Shown here in pieces: positions 29,555 to 38,476 of a stretch of 64,000 nucleotides of DNA. Made by a program: the position numbers and the translations under genes. The DNA comes from Pseudomonadota bacterium. GTDB lineage: Bacteria > Pseudomonadota > Alphaproteobacteria > Acetobacterales > Acetobacteraceae. Under the pieces are notes generated by a model. The model was given only the letters and a program-made list of their open reading frames with translations. It ran no database searches and had not been told where the DNA came from. The stretch is from assembly GCA_021845985.1 (NCBI GenBank), contig JAJZES010000012.1, positions 62,001 through 126,000 of the forward strand. The letters are read 5' to 3'. How positions within the stretch are numbered: the first letter of the stretch is position 1; the number at the start of each line of letters is the position of its first letter.

Positions 29555-30326
29555 TGCGGCCTGCCCGGCGGAGCTGGTCGATTTTGCCGCCCATTTGGGC
29601 GACATCGCCGCGGCCCTGCTGCGCGATCTCGCCCGCGTGCCGCCGAAGGTGGAGACCAAGCCGGACGGAACGCCGGTGACCGACGCCGATCGCGCGGTGG
29701 AGGCGGCATTGCGCGCCGCCATTCGCGCCGCCCATCCCGGCCACGGCATTTTGGGCGAGGAGTTTCCGCCCGAGCGCGAAGATGCCGATTTCGTCTGGAT
29801 CATCGATCCGGTGGACGGCACCCGCGAGTATATCCAGGGTCTGCCATTGTTCGGCACACTGATCGCGCTGGCCTGTCGCGGTGCCATCGTGCTGGGTCTG
29901 GCGCGGCAGCCGTTGACCGACGATTGCTGGCTGGGGGCCGATGGGCACGGAACGCGCTGGAACAATGCGGCCGTCGCGGTGCGGCAATGTGCTTCGCTTG
30001 ACGCGGCGGTGCTGAGCACGATGGGCTACGACACGTTCTGCGCCGCCGAGCACGCCCGGCTGGCCCCGTTGCGGGCACGGGCGCGGGAGGTAGTGACGGC
30101 CGATTCCTTTTTCGTCTTCGGCCTGCTGGCGGCCGGCCGGGTCGATGCCATCGCCTCGCGCGGCTTTGCGCTGCACGATTATGCGGCGCTGGACGCGATA
30201 ATTCGCAATGCCGGCGGTCTGGTCACCGACTGGGCCGGGCGGCGGCTGACCCTGGCATCCGACGGCACCATCGCCGCGGCAGGCGACGCGCGGGTGCAGG
30301 CCGACCTGCTGGCGGCACTCGTCTGA
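29547..30326 (+). CDS. hisN: Inositol-monophosphatase family enzyme, probable histidinol-phosphatase
   Basis: A 259-residue Mg-dependent phosphatase of the IMPase family. Metal ligands are seen in GEEFP (Glu), IDPVDGTREYIQG (the DPxDGT box) and ALHDYAALDAI (second site). The sub-pattern fits HisN, which removes phosphate from L-histidinol phosphate. The hisB gene nearby is the monofunctional dehydratase type, so the pathway needs such an enzyme. Start is GTG at 29547, inside the end of pqiC. 3'(2'),5'-bisphosphate nucleotidase activity remains an alternative. Confidence 0.78.
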   Translation: MPDAACPAELVDFAAHLGDIAAALLRDLARVPPKVETKPDGTPVTDADRAVEAALRAAIRAAHPGHGILGEEFPPEREDADFVWIIDPVDGTREYIQGLPLFGTLIALACRGAIVLGLARQPLTDDCWLGADGHGTRWNNAAVAVRQCASLDAAVLSTMGYDTFCAAEHARLAPLRARAREVVTADSFFVFGLLAAGRVDAIASRGFALHDYAALDAIIRNAGGLVTDWAGRRLTLASDGTIAAAGDARVQADLLAALV

Positions 30327-30327
30327 G

Positions 30328-30774
30328 CTACCCCGCCGGCAGCAGCGCCGCGGCCTCCCGCACCTTGCGCGCCATCGCGGCAATGCCGTTGCCGCGATTG
30401 GTCGAGAGAGCCTCGATCAGGCCGAGATCTTTGAGGAACCCCGGATCGGTGGCGGCGATCTCGGTCGGCGTGCGGCCGGAATAGACGCGCAGCAACAGGG
30501 CAACGAGGCCGGAGACGATGGCGGCGTCCGACGCGCCGGCGAACAGCACCCGCCCGTCACGGTTTGCTGTCTCCATCCACACCCGGCTTTGACAGCCTGG
30601 AACCCGGTGGGCGTCGTCGGCCCACGCCTCGGGGAAGGCGGGCAGCTTGCGGCCCAGGTCGATGATGTACTGGTAGCGGTCCATCCAGTCGTCGAACACC
30701 GCGAGTTCCTCGCCGATCGCTTCGATGGCGGCGGCGGCGGTGGGTTCGGGGGGGAGGATGAAGGGGTCGGGCAT
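30328..30774 (-). CDS. sufE: SufE family sulfur-acceptor protein
   Basis: SufE takes persulfide sulfur from the cysteine desulfurase SufS and passes it to iron-sulfur cluster assembly. The 148-residue protein has the acceptor cysteine Cys61 in RVPGCQSRVW and the typical YQYIIDLGRKLPAFPE opening. The later segment LRVYSGRTPTEIAATDPGFL is also characteristic. The ATG at 30774 is chosen for length match to the family. No suf operon lies next to it. Confidence 0.93.
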   Translation of the reverse strand: MPDPFILPPEPTAAAAIEAIGEELAVFDDWMDRYQYIIDLGRKLPAFPEAWADDAHRVPGCQSRVWMETANRDGRVLFAGASDAAIVSGLVALLLRVYSGRTPTEIAATDPGFLKDLGLIEALSTNRGNGIAAMARKVREAAALLPAG

Positions 30775-30805
30775 AGGGCCGATGTACGGGGCCAGTCCCG
30801 GGGCT

Positions 30806-31198
30806 TCAACCCCGGGGGATCGCATTGTCGCGTAACCACGCGGCAAGCCCGTCCTGCCCGACGGTGCCGGCAGCCACATCAAGCATGATCGACGCGGCTT
30901 CCGCCTGATCGGCTTCGACCCGCCAGCCGTTCATCTCGACAATCAGGATGCAGGCGGTGAACGCCGCCCGCTTGTTGCCGTCGTTGAACGGATGGTTCTT
31001 CGCCAGCGCCACGCCGTAGCAGGCGCCGAGCGCGAATACATCCTCTAACCCTTCATAGGCATGAAGGTTCTGTGGCCTGGCCAGTGCGCCTTCCAGCAAG
31101 GCTTCGTCGCGCAGCCCCGGCAGCCCGCCATGATCGGCGATATTTTCGCTGTGCAGAAGTTCGATGGCGAGGCGATCGAGCCAGACGATGCCGCTCAT
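30806..31198 (-). CDS. doc: Death-on-curing (Doc/Fic fold) toxin
   Basis: A 130-residue Doc-type toxin. The Fic-like core HPFNDGNKR (69-77) is complete; Doc of phage P1 uses this site to phosphorylate EF-Tu and stop translation. Other family features are IHSE-like LLHSENIADHGG and LEGALARPQNLHAY. It overlaps the antitoxin stop by 4 bases and is co-transcribed with it. The partner is an AbrB-type antitoxin instead of the classical Phd. Confidence 0.9.
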   Translation of the reverse strand: MSGIVWLDRLAIELLHSENIADHGGLPGLRDEALLEGALARPQNLHAYEGLEDVFALGACYGVALAKNHPFNDGNKRAAFTACILIVEMNGWRVEADQAEAASIMLDVAAGTVGQDGLAAWLRDNAIPRG

Positions 31199-31419
31199 TG
31201 CGCAAGCACGCGCAGCGTGTCGCGGTAGCGCCGCATCACGTCCCGCCCGAGACGCACCTGCTCGGCCACGTTCGGATCGAGCGGGGTCAGCATCACGCCG
31301 TCCTTTGTCTCGATCAGATGCAGCACGTCGCCTTCATTGACCTTCAGGCGCGCCAACACCTCGCGCGGCAGCACGACACCCACCGAATTGCCGATCGCAC
31401 GCAGTTTTAGTCGGGACAT
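31195..31419 (-). CDS. AbrB/MazE-type antitoxin of the Doc toxin
   Basis: A 74-residue SpoVT-AbrB swapped-hairpin protein (LKLRAIGNSVGVVLPREVLARL at residues 4-25) with a C-terminal segment that should wrap the toxin. It begins at the ATG of 31419, directly beside an inverted repeat that is likely its own operator. Gene order antitoxin-toxin with a 4-base overlap is standard for type II modules. Confidence 0.88.
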   Translation of the reverse strand: MSRLKLRAIGNSVGVVLPREVLARLKVNEGDVLHLIETKDGVMLTPLDPNVAEQVRLGRDVMRRYRDTLRVLAQ

Positions 31420-31421
31420 CT

Positions 31422-31450
31422 CATAACCCTCCGTGGCTACGGAAGTTATG
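31422..31450. promoter_or_regulatory. Palindromic operator of the AbrB-Doc module
   Basis: A nested dyad stands just before the antitoxin ATG. The outer arms are cataac (31422-31427) and gttatg (31445-31450), and the inner arms tccgt (31430-31434) and acgga (31439-31443). It also contains the GGAGG ribosome site on the minus strand. AbrB-type antitoxins bind such symmetric sites to repress their own operon; binding here is inferred. Confidence 0.55.
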
Positions 31451-31470
31451 ACATGCCGCCCGTCACCGCG

Positions 31471-32790
31471 TTACAGGATAAACCGGCTCAGATCACCCCG
31501 CTGCGCCATCGGCCCGACCTTCTCCTGCACATAAGCAGCGTCCACATGCATTTCCTGGCCGCTGCGGTCGCTGGCGGTGAAGCTGATTTCCTCCAGCAGG
31601 CGTTCCAGCACCGTATGCAGCCGGCGTGCGCCGATATTCTCGACGCGGTCGTTGATGTCGGCAGCCAAATCCGCCACCGCCTCGATCGCTCCCGGATCGA
31701 AATGCAGCGCCATCCCCTCGGTGCCGATCAGCGCCTCGTACTGCTTGAGCAGGTTGTGCTCCGGCTCGATCAGGATGCGGCGCAGATCGGCGCGCGACAG
31801 CGGCGCCAGTTCCACCCGGATCGGCAGCCTGCCCTGCAACTCCGGCAGCAGATCGGCCGGCTTGGCGATATGGAACGCGCCCGAGGCGATGAACAGCACA
31901 TGGTCGGTCTTCACCGGCCCATATTTCGTGCTCACCGTCGTCCCCTCGATCAGCGGCAGCAGATCGCGCTGCACCCCCTCGCGCGAGACGTCGCCGCCGC
32001 GAAACCCGCCTTCGGTGGTGCGGGCGCAGACCTTGTCGATCTCGTCGATGAAGACGATGCCGTTGCTCTCGGCGTGGATGATCGCGTCCTTGGTCAGCCG
32101 GTCGTTGTCGAGCAGCTTGTCGGCTTCCTCGCGCTCCAGCGTGGTGCGCGCGTCGGCCACCTTCATCTTGCGGCTGACGGAGGGGCGGCCGAACATGCCC
32201 TTCATCATCTCGCCGAGATTGATCATCTGGCCGGGCGGCATGCCGGGCATGTCGATCTGGCCGATCGGGTTCTGCGGCGTCTCGGCGACGCTGACCTCCA
32301 CCTCCTGCTGCTCGATTTCGCCCGAGCGCAGCATGCGGCGGAATTTCGAGCGTGTGTCGGCCGCCGCCTTGTCGCCGACCAGCGCGGTGATCAAGCGCTC
32401 CTCGGCATTGGTTTCAGCTTTCGCCTGCACCTCCTTGCGGCGCGACTCGCGCAGCATGGTGATGCTGACCTCGACGAGATCGCGCGCGATGCTCTCGACA
32501 TCGCGGCCGACATAGCCGACCTCGGTGAACTTCGTCGCCTCGACCTTGAGGAACGGCGCCTGCGCCAGCTTGGCCAGGCGGCGGGCGATTTCGGTCTTGC
32601 CGCAGCCGGTCGGGCCGATCATCAGGATGTTCTTCGGCACCACTTCCTCGCGCAGCCCCTCGGGGAGTTGCTGGCGGCGCCAGCGGTTGCGCAGCGCGAT
32701 GGCGACGGCGCGCTTGGCGTCGTTCTGGCCGACAATGAAGCGGTCGAGTTCGGAGACGATCTCGCGCGGGGAAAAGGTCGGAGCGTCCAT
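31471..32790 (-). CDS. hslU: HslVU protease ATPase subunit
   Basis: HslU is the AAA+ unfoldase feeding the HslV peptidase. The 439-residue protein has Walker A GPTGCGKT (59-66), Walker B FIDEIDK, the inserted I domain and the C-terminal tail LSRFIL that docks into HslV. It is encoded 9 bases downstream of hslV in the same direction. Confidence 0.97.
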   Translation of the reverse strand: MDAPTFSPREIVSELDRFIVGQNDAKRAVAIALRNRWRRQQLPEGLREEVVPKNILMIGPTGCGKTEIARRLAKLAQAPFLKVEATKFTEVGYVGRDVESIARDLVEVSITMLRESRRKEVQAKAETNAEERLITALVGDKAAADTRSKFRRMLRSGEIEQQEVEVSVAETPQNPIGQIDMPGMPPGQMINLGEMMKGMFGRPSVSRKMKVADARTTLEREEADKLLDNDRLTKDAIIHAESNGIVFIDEIDKVCARTTEGGFRGGDVSREGVQRDLLPLIEGTTVSTKYGPVKTDHVLFIASGAFHIAKPADLLPELQGRLPIRVELAPLSRADLRRILIEPEHNLLKQYEALIGTEGMALHFDPGAIEAVADLAADINDRVENIGARRLHTVLERLLEEISFTASDRSGQEMHVDAAYVQEKVGPMAQRGDLSRFIL

Positions 32791-32799
32791 GATCAGTTC

Positions 32800-33384
32800 C
32801 TACGCGCCAAGGCCGGGGGCGATCGTCTCGACGATCACGTTGTAGTTGGTATAGACACAGATATCGGCAGCGATCTTCATCGCCCGCCGGGCCACCTGCT
32901 CGGCGGTCAGGTCCGGAACCTCGATCAGCGCCCGCGCCGCGGCGAGGGCAAAATTGCCGCCCGAGCCGATGGCGACGACACCGTCTTCGGGTTCCAGCAC
33001 GTCGCCGTTGCCGGTCAGCGTGAAGCTGCGGTCGCGGTCGGCCACCGCCATCATCGCCTCCAGCCGGCGCAGATAGCGGTCCGTGCGCCAGTCCTTGGCC
33101 AGTTCGACACAGGCGCGTTCGAGCTGGTTGGGGAAGCGTTCGAGCTTGGCCTCCAGTCGTTCGAGCAGGGTGAAGGCATCGGCGGTGGCGCCGGCAAAAC
33201 CGGCCAGCACGCTGCCGCCGGCGCCAATGCGGCGGACCTTGCGGGCATTGCCCTTGACCACGGTCTGGCCGAGGCTGACCTGACCATCGCCGGCCATCGC
33301 CACCGCCGCGCCGCGGCGGACGCACAGAATGGTCGTGCCGTGCCAGCCGACCGGATCATGCACGATTTGCGGATATGTGTTCAT
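32800..33384 (-). CDS. hslV: HslVU protease peptidase subunit
   Basis: HslV is the proteasome-like threonine peptidase. The 194-residue product carries a 16-residue propeptide before the catalytic threonine ([11 protein letters not shown], Thr17), longer than in E. coli and typical of alphaproteobacteria. [20 protein letters not shown] and [15 protein letters not shown] are family signatures. The 160 bases to hisB hold promoters for both directions but no further gene. Confidence 0.96.
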   Translation of the reverse strand: MNTYPQIVHDPVGWHGTTILCVRRGAAVAMAGDGQVSLGQTVVKGNARKVRRIGAGGSVLAGFAGATADAFTLLERLEAKLERFPNQLERACVELAKDWRTDRYLRRLEAMMAVADRDRSFTLTGNGDVLEPEDGVVAIGSGGNFALAAARALIEVPDLTAEQVARRAMKIAADICVYTNYNVIVETIAPGLGA

Positions 33385-33544
33385 GGTGGCGCTACATGGC
33401 GGGCAGGGAGGCGCTCAACAAGGCGCACGCGGTGGGCGGGGTGCTGCAATGCAGCAGACGCGCGCGGCATGGCCAGCATCTTGCCGGCGGCGCCCGGCGA
33501 AGGCCGGTTTGCCGCAACCGGGCGTTCTCGGCTAATCCTGCGTC

Positions 33545-34135
33545 ATGCCCCGCACCGCCAGCCTCGCCCGCACCACTTCGGAGACCGAGATCACCCTGTC
33601 GCTCGATCTCGACGGCACTGGCCGGGCGCAGATTGCCACCGGCATCGGCTTTCTCGACCATATGCTGACGGCGCTTGCCCGCCACGCCCTGTTCGACATG
33701 CAGGTCGCCGCCCGCGGCGACCTGCATGTCGATTTCCACCATACCACGGAGGATGTCGGTATCGTGCTCGGCCGGGCGCTGGCGGAGGCGTTGGGCGACA
33801 AACGCGGCATCACCCGGTTCGGCCACGCCATCGTGCCGATGGACGACGCTCTGGCGGAGGCCGCGGTGGATCTCTCCGGTCGGCCATTTCTCGCCTGGAC
33901 CGCGCGCTTCGGCCCGCCCAAGATCGGCGAGATGGACACCGAACTGTTCGAGGAGTTCTTTCGCGCCTTCGCCTTCAACGCCCTGCTGAACCTGCATGTC
34001 ACGGTCAAGGCCGGGACCAACGCACACCATATTGCCGAGGCCTGTTTCAAGGCCACGGCGCGGGCGCTGCGCATGGCGGTGGCCCTCGACCCGCGCGTCG
34101 GCGACGACGTGCCCTCGACCAAGGGGGCGCTGTGA
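33545..34135 (+). CDS. hisB: Imidazoleglycerol-phosphate dehydratase
   Basis: HisB dehydrates imidazole-glycerol phosphate in histidine synthesis. The 196-residue protein is the monofunctional form. The metal-binding repeats are seen as [11 protein letters not shown] and [17 protein letters not shown], and the active-site start as GIGFLDHML. It is the first gene of the his operon here and overlaps the DUF2628 gene (GTGA). Confidence 0.96.
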   Translation: MPRTASLARTTSETEITLSLDLDGTGRAQIATGIGFLDHMLTALARHALFDMQVAARGDLHVDFHHTTEDVGIVLGRALAEALGDKRGITRFGHAIVPMDDALAEAAVDLSGRPFLAWTARFGPPKIGEMDTELFEEFFRAFAFNALLNLHVTVKAGTNAHHIAEACFKATARALRMAVALDPRVGDDVPSTKGAL

Positions 34136-34503
34136 GGGTCTATACCGCCCATCTGCGGCCCCGCGCGGCGCCGGTGCTGGTGCCGGAGGCGTTCAGCGTG
34201 GCGGCATTGGTGTTCGGCCCGCTCTGGCTGATGATCCATCGCGCCTGGATCGCCGGCGTGCTGGCGCTGGTCCTGTGGGGGCTGCTCGCGCTGATCGCCG
34301 GCAGCGTGCCGGAAGTGCTGCTTGTGCTGTTGGCGCTGCACTGGTCGCTTGGCCTGTGGGGCCAGGATCTGCGGCGCTGGTCGCTGGCGCGGCAGGGGTA
34401 TCTGCTCGCCCACATCGTCGCCGCCGCGGACCAGGATGCCGCGCTTGCCCGTCTGTTCGCCCGGCGGCCCGATCTCGCGCGCGATCTGACGGTGATCCCG
34501 TGA
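34132..34503 (+). CDS. DUF2628 family membrane protein
   Basis: A 123-residue protein with two to three hydrophobic helices (about residues 20-75) and a charged C-terminus. The start pattern [24 protein letters not shown] fits DUF2628. The GTG start at 34132 overlaps the hisB stop, and its own stop overlaps the hisH start, so it is translated as part of the his operon. Its role is unknown; its place between hisB and hisH recurs in related alphaproteobacteria to my knowledge. Confidence 0.75.
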   Translation: MRVYTAHLRPRAAPVLVPEAFSVAALVFGPLWLMIHRAWIAGVLALVLWGLLALIAGSVPEVLLVLLALHWSLGLWGQDLRRWSLARQGYLLAHIVAAADQDAALARLFARRPDLARDLTVIP

Positions 34504-35138
34504 GGGTCGCGGTCATCGACTACGGCAGCGGCAACCTTGCTTCGGCCTCGCGCGCGCTCGCCGTCGCCGCGGAACGCGAAGGTCTCACCGCGCAGGTCGC
34601 CATCACCGCAGATCCCGACGCGGTGGCCCGCGCCGACCGTATCGTGCTGCCCGGCCAGGGCGCCTTCGCCGACTGCGCCGCCGGCCTTGCCGCCATTGCC
34701 GGTCTCAGCGACGCCATCGTCGCCGCCACCGATCGCGGCGCCCCGTTTCTTGGCATTTGCGTCGGCATGCAGTTGATGGCCGAACGCGGCCTGGAACATG
34801 CCGTTACCCCGGGATTTGGCTGGATCGACGGTGAGATCGCCGCGATGGCGGTGCCGCAGGCGCTGCGCCTGCCGCAGATGGGCTGGAACGAGCTTTTTTT
34901 TACGCCCGGCGCGCATCCACTCCTGGAAAACCTGCGTCCTGGCGACCATGCCTATTTTGTCCACAGCTACGCGCTGCGCGGCGGGCGTGCGGCGGAGACC
35001 ATCGCCACCACCGAGTACGGCGGACCGGTCGCCGCGATCGTCGCCGCCGGCAACCGCGCCGGCACGCAGTTCCACGTCGAGAAAAGTCAGGAGGTGGGCT
35101 TGCGCATCCTCGGCAACTTCCTCCGCTGGTCGCCGTGA
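34500..35138 (+). CDS. hisH: Imidazole glycerol phosphate synthase, glutaminase subunit
   Basis: HisH releases ammonia from glutamine for HisF. The 212-residue protein has the class I amidotransferase triad: Cys87 in LGICVGMQ, His192 and Glu194 in QFHVEKSQ. The oxyanion-strand PGQGAF is near residue 51. The GTG start at 34500 overlaps the DUF2628 stop. Confidence 0.96.
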   Translation: MRVAVIDYGSGNLASASRALAVAAEREGLTAQVAITADPDAVARADRIVLPGQGAFADCAAGLAAIAGLSDAIVAATDRGAPFLGICVGMQLMAERGLEHAVTPGFGWIDGEIAAMAVPQALRLPQMGWNELFFTPGAHPLLENLRPGDHAYFVHSYALRGGRAAETIATTEYGGPVAAIVAAGNRAGTQFHVEKSQEVGLRILGNFLRWSP

Positions 35139-35710
35139 GCATCGACGCGCTTTCCGACGACGGTGCCCCGCCCGGCCACAGTCTCGCTGTCGATCGCGCC
35201 GGCGAACTGAGCGACGACGACCTCGCTGCGCTGTGCGATGCCACCAACGCCGCCATTATCGACGGCGGCGGCTTCGGCTGGATCAATCCGCAGGGCCGGG
35301 TTTCGCTGGAGAGCTATTTCAAAGGCGTGCTGCTGGTGCCGGAGCGGCAGTTGTTCATCGTCCGGCTGGACGGTGTCGTGGTTGGCGCGGTGCAACTCGT
35401 CCGCCCGCCGCGCAACAACGAGGCGCAGGCGTTCGCGGCACATCTCCAGCACAGCTTTATTGCCCCCTATGCGCGCGGTCACGGGCTGGCGCGGATGATG
35501 ACGCAGCGGGTCGAGGAATCGGCGCGCGCGCTCGGCTACCATGTGCTCAACCTCGATGTCCGAGAGACGCAGGAGGCGGCGATCGCGCTTTATGAGTCGA
35601 TGGGCTATATTCGCTGGGGCGTGCATCCGGTCTATGCCCGCGCCGGCGGGCGCACCGTGCGCGGCATCCATTATTTCAAAATCCTTCAGCCGGACGGCCG
35701 CATCGCATGA
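35135..35710 (+). CDS. GNAT family N-acetyltransferase in the his operon
   Basis: A 191-residue GCN5-type acetyltransferase. The acetyl-CoA loop region is seen in [21 protein letters not shown], and the last part [20 protein letters not shown] is the usual motif B. Its GTG start overlaps the hisH stop and its end overlaps hisA, so it is firmly within the operon. The substrate is unknown; acetylation of a histidine intermediate or a toxic by-product is a possibility without direct support. Confidence 0.82.
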   Translation: MSIDALSDDGAPPGHSLAVDRAGELSDDDLAALCDATNAAIIDGGGFGWINPQGRVSLESYFKGVLLVPERQLFIVRLDGVVVGAVQLVRPPRNNEAQAFAAHLQHSFIAPYARGHGLARMMTQRVEESARALGYHVLNLDVRETQEAAIALYESMGYIRWGVHPVYARAGGRTVRGIHYFKILQPDGRIA

Positions 35711-36453
35711 CCGGCCTGACGCTGTATCCGGCGATCGACCTCAAGGACGGCGCCTGCGTCCGTTTGCGCCGCGGCGCGATGGACGAGGCGACGGTCTATT
35801 CCGACGATCCCGGCGCGCAGGCGCGGGCGTGGCAGTCGGCCGGCTGCCGCTGGCTGCATGTGGTGGACCTGAATGGCGCCTTCGCCGGCGAATCGGTCAA
35901 CGGCGAGGCGGTGGCGGCGATCCTGGCGGCGGCGACCATTCCGGTGCAGCTCGGCGGCGGCATCCGCGACCGTGACGCGATCGAGCGATGGCTCGCCGCC
36001 GGCGTCCGCCGCGTCATCCTTGGCAGCATCGCGGCGCGCAATCCGGCGCTGGTGCGCGAGGCCTGCCGCGCCTTTCCCGGCCGCATCGCCGTCGGCATTG
36101 ACGCCCGCGACGGCTATGTCGCGACCGACGGCTGGGCCGAGACCTCCGATATGCGCGCGCTCGATCTCGCGCTGCGCTTCGAGGATGCCGGGGCGGCGGC
36201 GATCATCTACACCGACATCAGCCGCGACGGCATGCTGAGCGGCCTCAACCTGGAACAGACGCTCGACCTCGCGTTCCAGATTTCCACCCCGGTCATTGCC
36301 TCCGGGGGAGTCGGCAGCCTCGCTGATCTGGCGTCGCTCAAGCGCGCGGTGGACGGCATGGCGGGGGCGCTGGTCGAGGGCGTGATCGTCGGCCGGGCGC
36401 TCTATGACGGGCGCATTGACCTCGGGGCGGCGCTGTCGCTGTTGGCGGGCTGA
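35707..36453 (+). CDS. hisA: ProFAR isomerase
   Basis: HisA is the (beta/alpha)8 isomerase acting on N'-ProFAR to give PRFAR. The 248-residue protein has the catalytic aspartate in YPAIDLKDG (Asp11), the second aspartate region [10 protein letters not shown], and two phosphate loops ([15 protein letters not shown]). It overlaps the GNAT gene by 4 bases. Confidence 0.96.
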   Translation: MTGLTLYPAIDLKDGACVRLRRGAMDEATVYSDDPGAQARAWQSAGCRWLHVVDLNGAFAGESVNGEAVAAILAAATIPVQLGGGIRDRDAIERWLAAGVRRVILGSIAARNPALVREACRAFPGRIAVGIDARDGYVATDGWAETSDMRALDLALRFEDAGAAAIIYTDISRDGMLSGLNLEQTLDLAFQISTPVIASGGVGSLADLASLKRAVDGMAGALVEGVIVGRALYDGRIDLGAALSLLAG

Positions 36454-36519
36454 AAACTGCCTTCGCGCTTGCATCGGCACGGCGTGCCGGTTCATTGAGG
36501 GCGGGAGAGGAGCCATCTG

Positions 36520-37287
36520 GTGCTGAAGCTGCGCGTCATCCCGTGTCTGGACGTCAAGGACGGCCGCGTCGTCAAGGGCGTTAACTTCGTTGCGCTGCGC
36601 GATGCCGGCGATCCGGTGGAGCAGGCCGCGGTCTATGACGCGGCCGGCGCCGATGAGCTGACCTTTCTCGACATCACCGCGAGCCACGAAAACCGCGACA
36701 CCATCCTGGACGTGGTGGCGCGCACGGCGGCGCGCGTGTTCCTGCCGCTGACCGTCGGCGGCGGCATCCGCAGCGTCGGTGACATGCGCCGGCTGCTGCT
36801 CGCCGGTGCCGACAAATGCAGCATCAATTCCGCCGCCGTGGCGCGCCCGGAACTGGTGCGCGAAGCGGCGGAGAAATTCGGCAGCCAGTGCGTCGTCGTC
36901 GCCGTCGATGTGAAGCAATCGGCGCAAGGCGCCTGGGAGGTGTTCACCCATGGCGGGCGGCACGGCACCGGCATCGACGCCATAGCCTGGTGCCGGCGGG
37001 TGGCGGAGCTCGGCGCCGGTGAGATCCTGCTGACCAGCATGGACCGCGACGGCACCGGCCAGGGTTTTGATCTCGACCTGCTGCGCGCCGCCTGCGCCGC
37101 CGTGCGCCTGCCGGTGGTGGCCTCGGGCGGCGTCGGCAGCGCCGCCGATTTTGTCGCCGGTGCCCGCGCCGGCGCCACCGGCCTGCTGGCGGCCAGCGTA
37201 TTCCATTTCGGCCAGTTGACGGTGGCGCAGGTGAAGGCGGCCCTGGCGGCGGCCGATTTGCCGGTGCGTCTGATGCAGGCAGCTTAA
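36520..37287 (+). CDS. hisF: Imidazole glycerol phosphate synthase, cyclase subunit
   Basis: HisF closes the imidazole ring with ammonia from HisH. The 255-residue barrel has Asp11 in [25 protein letters not shown] and [16 protein letters not shown], all diagnostic. The start is GTG at 36520 with GAGAGGAG upstream. A 66-base gap after hisA, with a small hairpin (ggcacggcgtgcc), separates it from the upstream genes. Confidence 0.97.
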   Translation: MLKLRVIPCLDVKDGRVVKGVNFVALRDAGDPVEQAAVYDAAGADELTFLDITASHENRDTILDVVARTAARVFLPLTVGGGIRSVGDMRRLLLAGADKCSINSAAVARPELVREAAEKFGSQCVVVAVDVKQSAQGAWEVFTHGGRHGTGIDAIAWCRRVAELGAGEILLTSMDRDGTGQGFDLDLLRAACAAVRLPVVASGGVGSAADFVAGARAGATGLLAASVFHFGQLTVAQVKAALAAADLPVRLMQAA

Positions 37288-37290
37288 GAC

Positions 37291-37872
37291 ATGGCAAAGA
37301 AGGCCGCGCCGGGCAAGAAAGCGGCGGGGAAGAGGACGATCGCTTCGGGCAAGAAGGCCGCTTCGGGCAAGAAGGCCGCTTCGGGCAAGAAGGCCGCGTC
37401 GGGCAAGAAGGCCGCGTCGGGCAAGGCGGCCGGTGCCGGCAAGAAGGCCGGTCTGAGCAAGCGAATCGCGGCGAAACGTCTGCCCATCCCGCCGCCCGCC
37501 TGCGGTGCCGGCGGCGCCGAGGTGCTGGATCGGCTGTGGGGCGTGGTGACGCAGCGCCGCGATGCCGATCCGACGACGAGCCATTCCGCCCGGTTGCTCG
37601 CGCGCGGTACCGCCAAGGTGGCGCAGAAGTTTGGCGAGGAAGCGGTCGAGTGCCTGATCGAGGCGATTGCCGGCAACCGCGACGCGCTGATCGCCGAAAG
37701 CGCCGACACGCTCTATCATCTCATCGTCATGTGGGTGGCTGCCGGGGTGCGGACGGAGGAAGTCTGGGCCGAGCTGACGCGGCGCGAAGGCGTCAGTGGG
37801 ATTACCGAGAAGGCCAGCCGCGTGCAGAAGCTGCCGATCCAGTTCGGCCTGCGCACCCGCAAGATTCCCTGA
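37291..37872 (+). CDS. hisE: Phosphoribosyl-ATP diphosphatase with Lys/Ala repeat tail
   Basis: HisE hydrolyses phosphoribosyl-ATP, step two of histidine synthesis. The catalytic domain (about residues 76-177) has the MazG-like [13 protein letters not shown] and [13 protein letters not shown] motifs. Usual HisE proteins are about 105-110 residues; this one has 193. The extra 75 N-terminal residues are Lys/Ala/Ser/Gly only in large part: 18 lysines in the first 63 residues and five near-perfect ASGKKA units (18-47). The tail resembles histone H1-like or AlgP-like DNA-binding tails. No in-frame ATG lies at the domain boundary, so the tail appears to be translated. It starts three bases after hisF. 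Confidence 0.92.
   Translation: MAKKAAPGKKAAGKRTIASGKKAASGKKAASGKKAASGKKAASGKAAGAGKKAGLSKRIAAKRLPIPPPACGAGGAEVLDRLWGVVTQRRDADPTTSHSARLLARGTAKVAQKFGEEAVECLIEAIAGNRDALIAESADTLYHLIVMWVAAGVRTEEVWAELTRREGVSGITEKASRVQKLPIQFGLRTRKIP
37342..37431 (+). repeat. Five tandem 18-bp units in hisE
   Basis: Units of gcttcgggcaagaaggcc occur five times head to tail. Units 1-3 are identical, unit 4 has one change (t to g) and unit 5 has that change plus aagaag to aaggcg. They encode ASGKKA four times, then ASGKAA. Unit length is a multiple of three, so expansion or loss keeps the reading frame. Confidence 0.95.
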
Positions 37873-37880
37873 GGCATCAC

Positions 37881-38333
37881 ATGTCCGCTGAAAAGATCCA
37901 TTATCTCGAAGACCTTCAGGTCGGCCAGCGCTTCGTCAGCGGCTCCTATACCGTGACGCTGGCCGAAATCATCGAGTTCGCCACGCGCTTCGATCCGCAG
38001 CCATTCCACCTCAATGAGGCCGCGGCACGCGCCTCGCTGTTCGGCGGCCTTGCCGCCAGCGGCTGGCACACCGCATCAATCACCATGCGGCTCAACGTTA
38101 CGGGGGGGCTGCCGGTGGCCGGTGGCATCATCGGCGCCGGCGGCGAGATCGCCTGGCCGCGGCCGACCCGGCCCGGCGACACGCTGCATGTCGAGAGCGA
38201 GATTCTCGACATCAAGCCATCGAAGTCGCGCCCCGATCGCGGCATGGTGACGATCCGCAGCGAGACCCGCATCCAGAGCGGCGATGTGGTTCAGGTGCTG
38301 ACGGCAAAGCTGGTGGTGCCGCGGCGCGGATGA
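37881..38333 (+). CDS. MaoC family hot-dog dehydratase
   Basis: A 150-residue MaoC-like protein; members hydrate or dehydrate enoyl-CoA type substrates. The family motif is readable as FATRFDPQPFHLNEAAARASLFGGLAASGWHT (positions about 33-64), with the catalytic Asp and His in FDPQPFH. It starts 8 bases after hisE, so it may share the transcript, though it has no known role in histidine synthesis. Confidence 0.85.
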   Translation: MSAEKIHYLEDLQVGQRFVSGSYTVTLAEIIEFATRFDPQPFHLNEAAARASLFGGLAASGWHTASITMRLNVTGGLPVAGGIIGAGGEIAWPRPTRPGDTLHVESEILDIKPSKSRPDRGMVTIRSETRIQSGDVVQVLTAKLVVPRRG

Positions 38334-38476
38334 CGCGGGCGACGTGTTCGGCCGCCGCCGCACGGTTGCCGGCGTTCAGTCAGCGCGTGATCCTTGCATG
38401 CCGGCTGCCGGTGCGGGCGGGCAAGCGCTGGTGGCGTCAGCCTGCGCGGCAGAAAGTGCCATCCGCCCGGTGCCTC

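Noticed and set aside
31453-34503. A 1016-codon plus-strand frame over hslU, hslV and hisB
   Set aside because: It is antisense to hslUV and out of frame with hisB. Only its last 123 codons, from the GTG at 34132, are a real gene (DUF2628).
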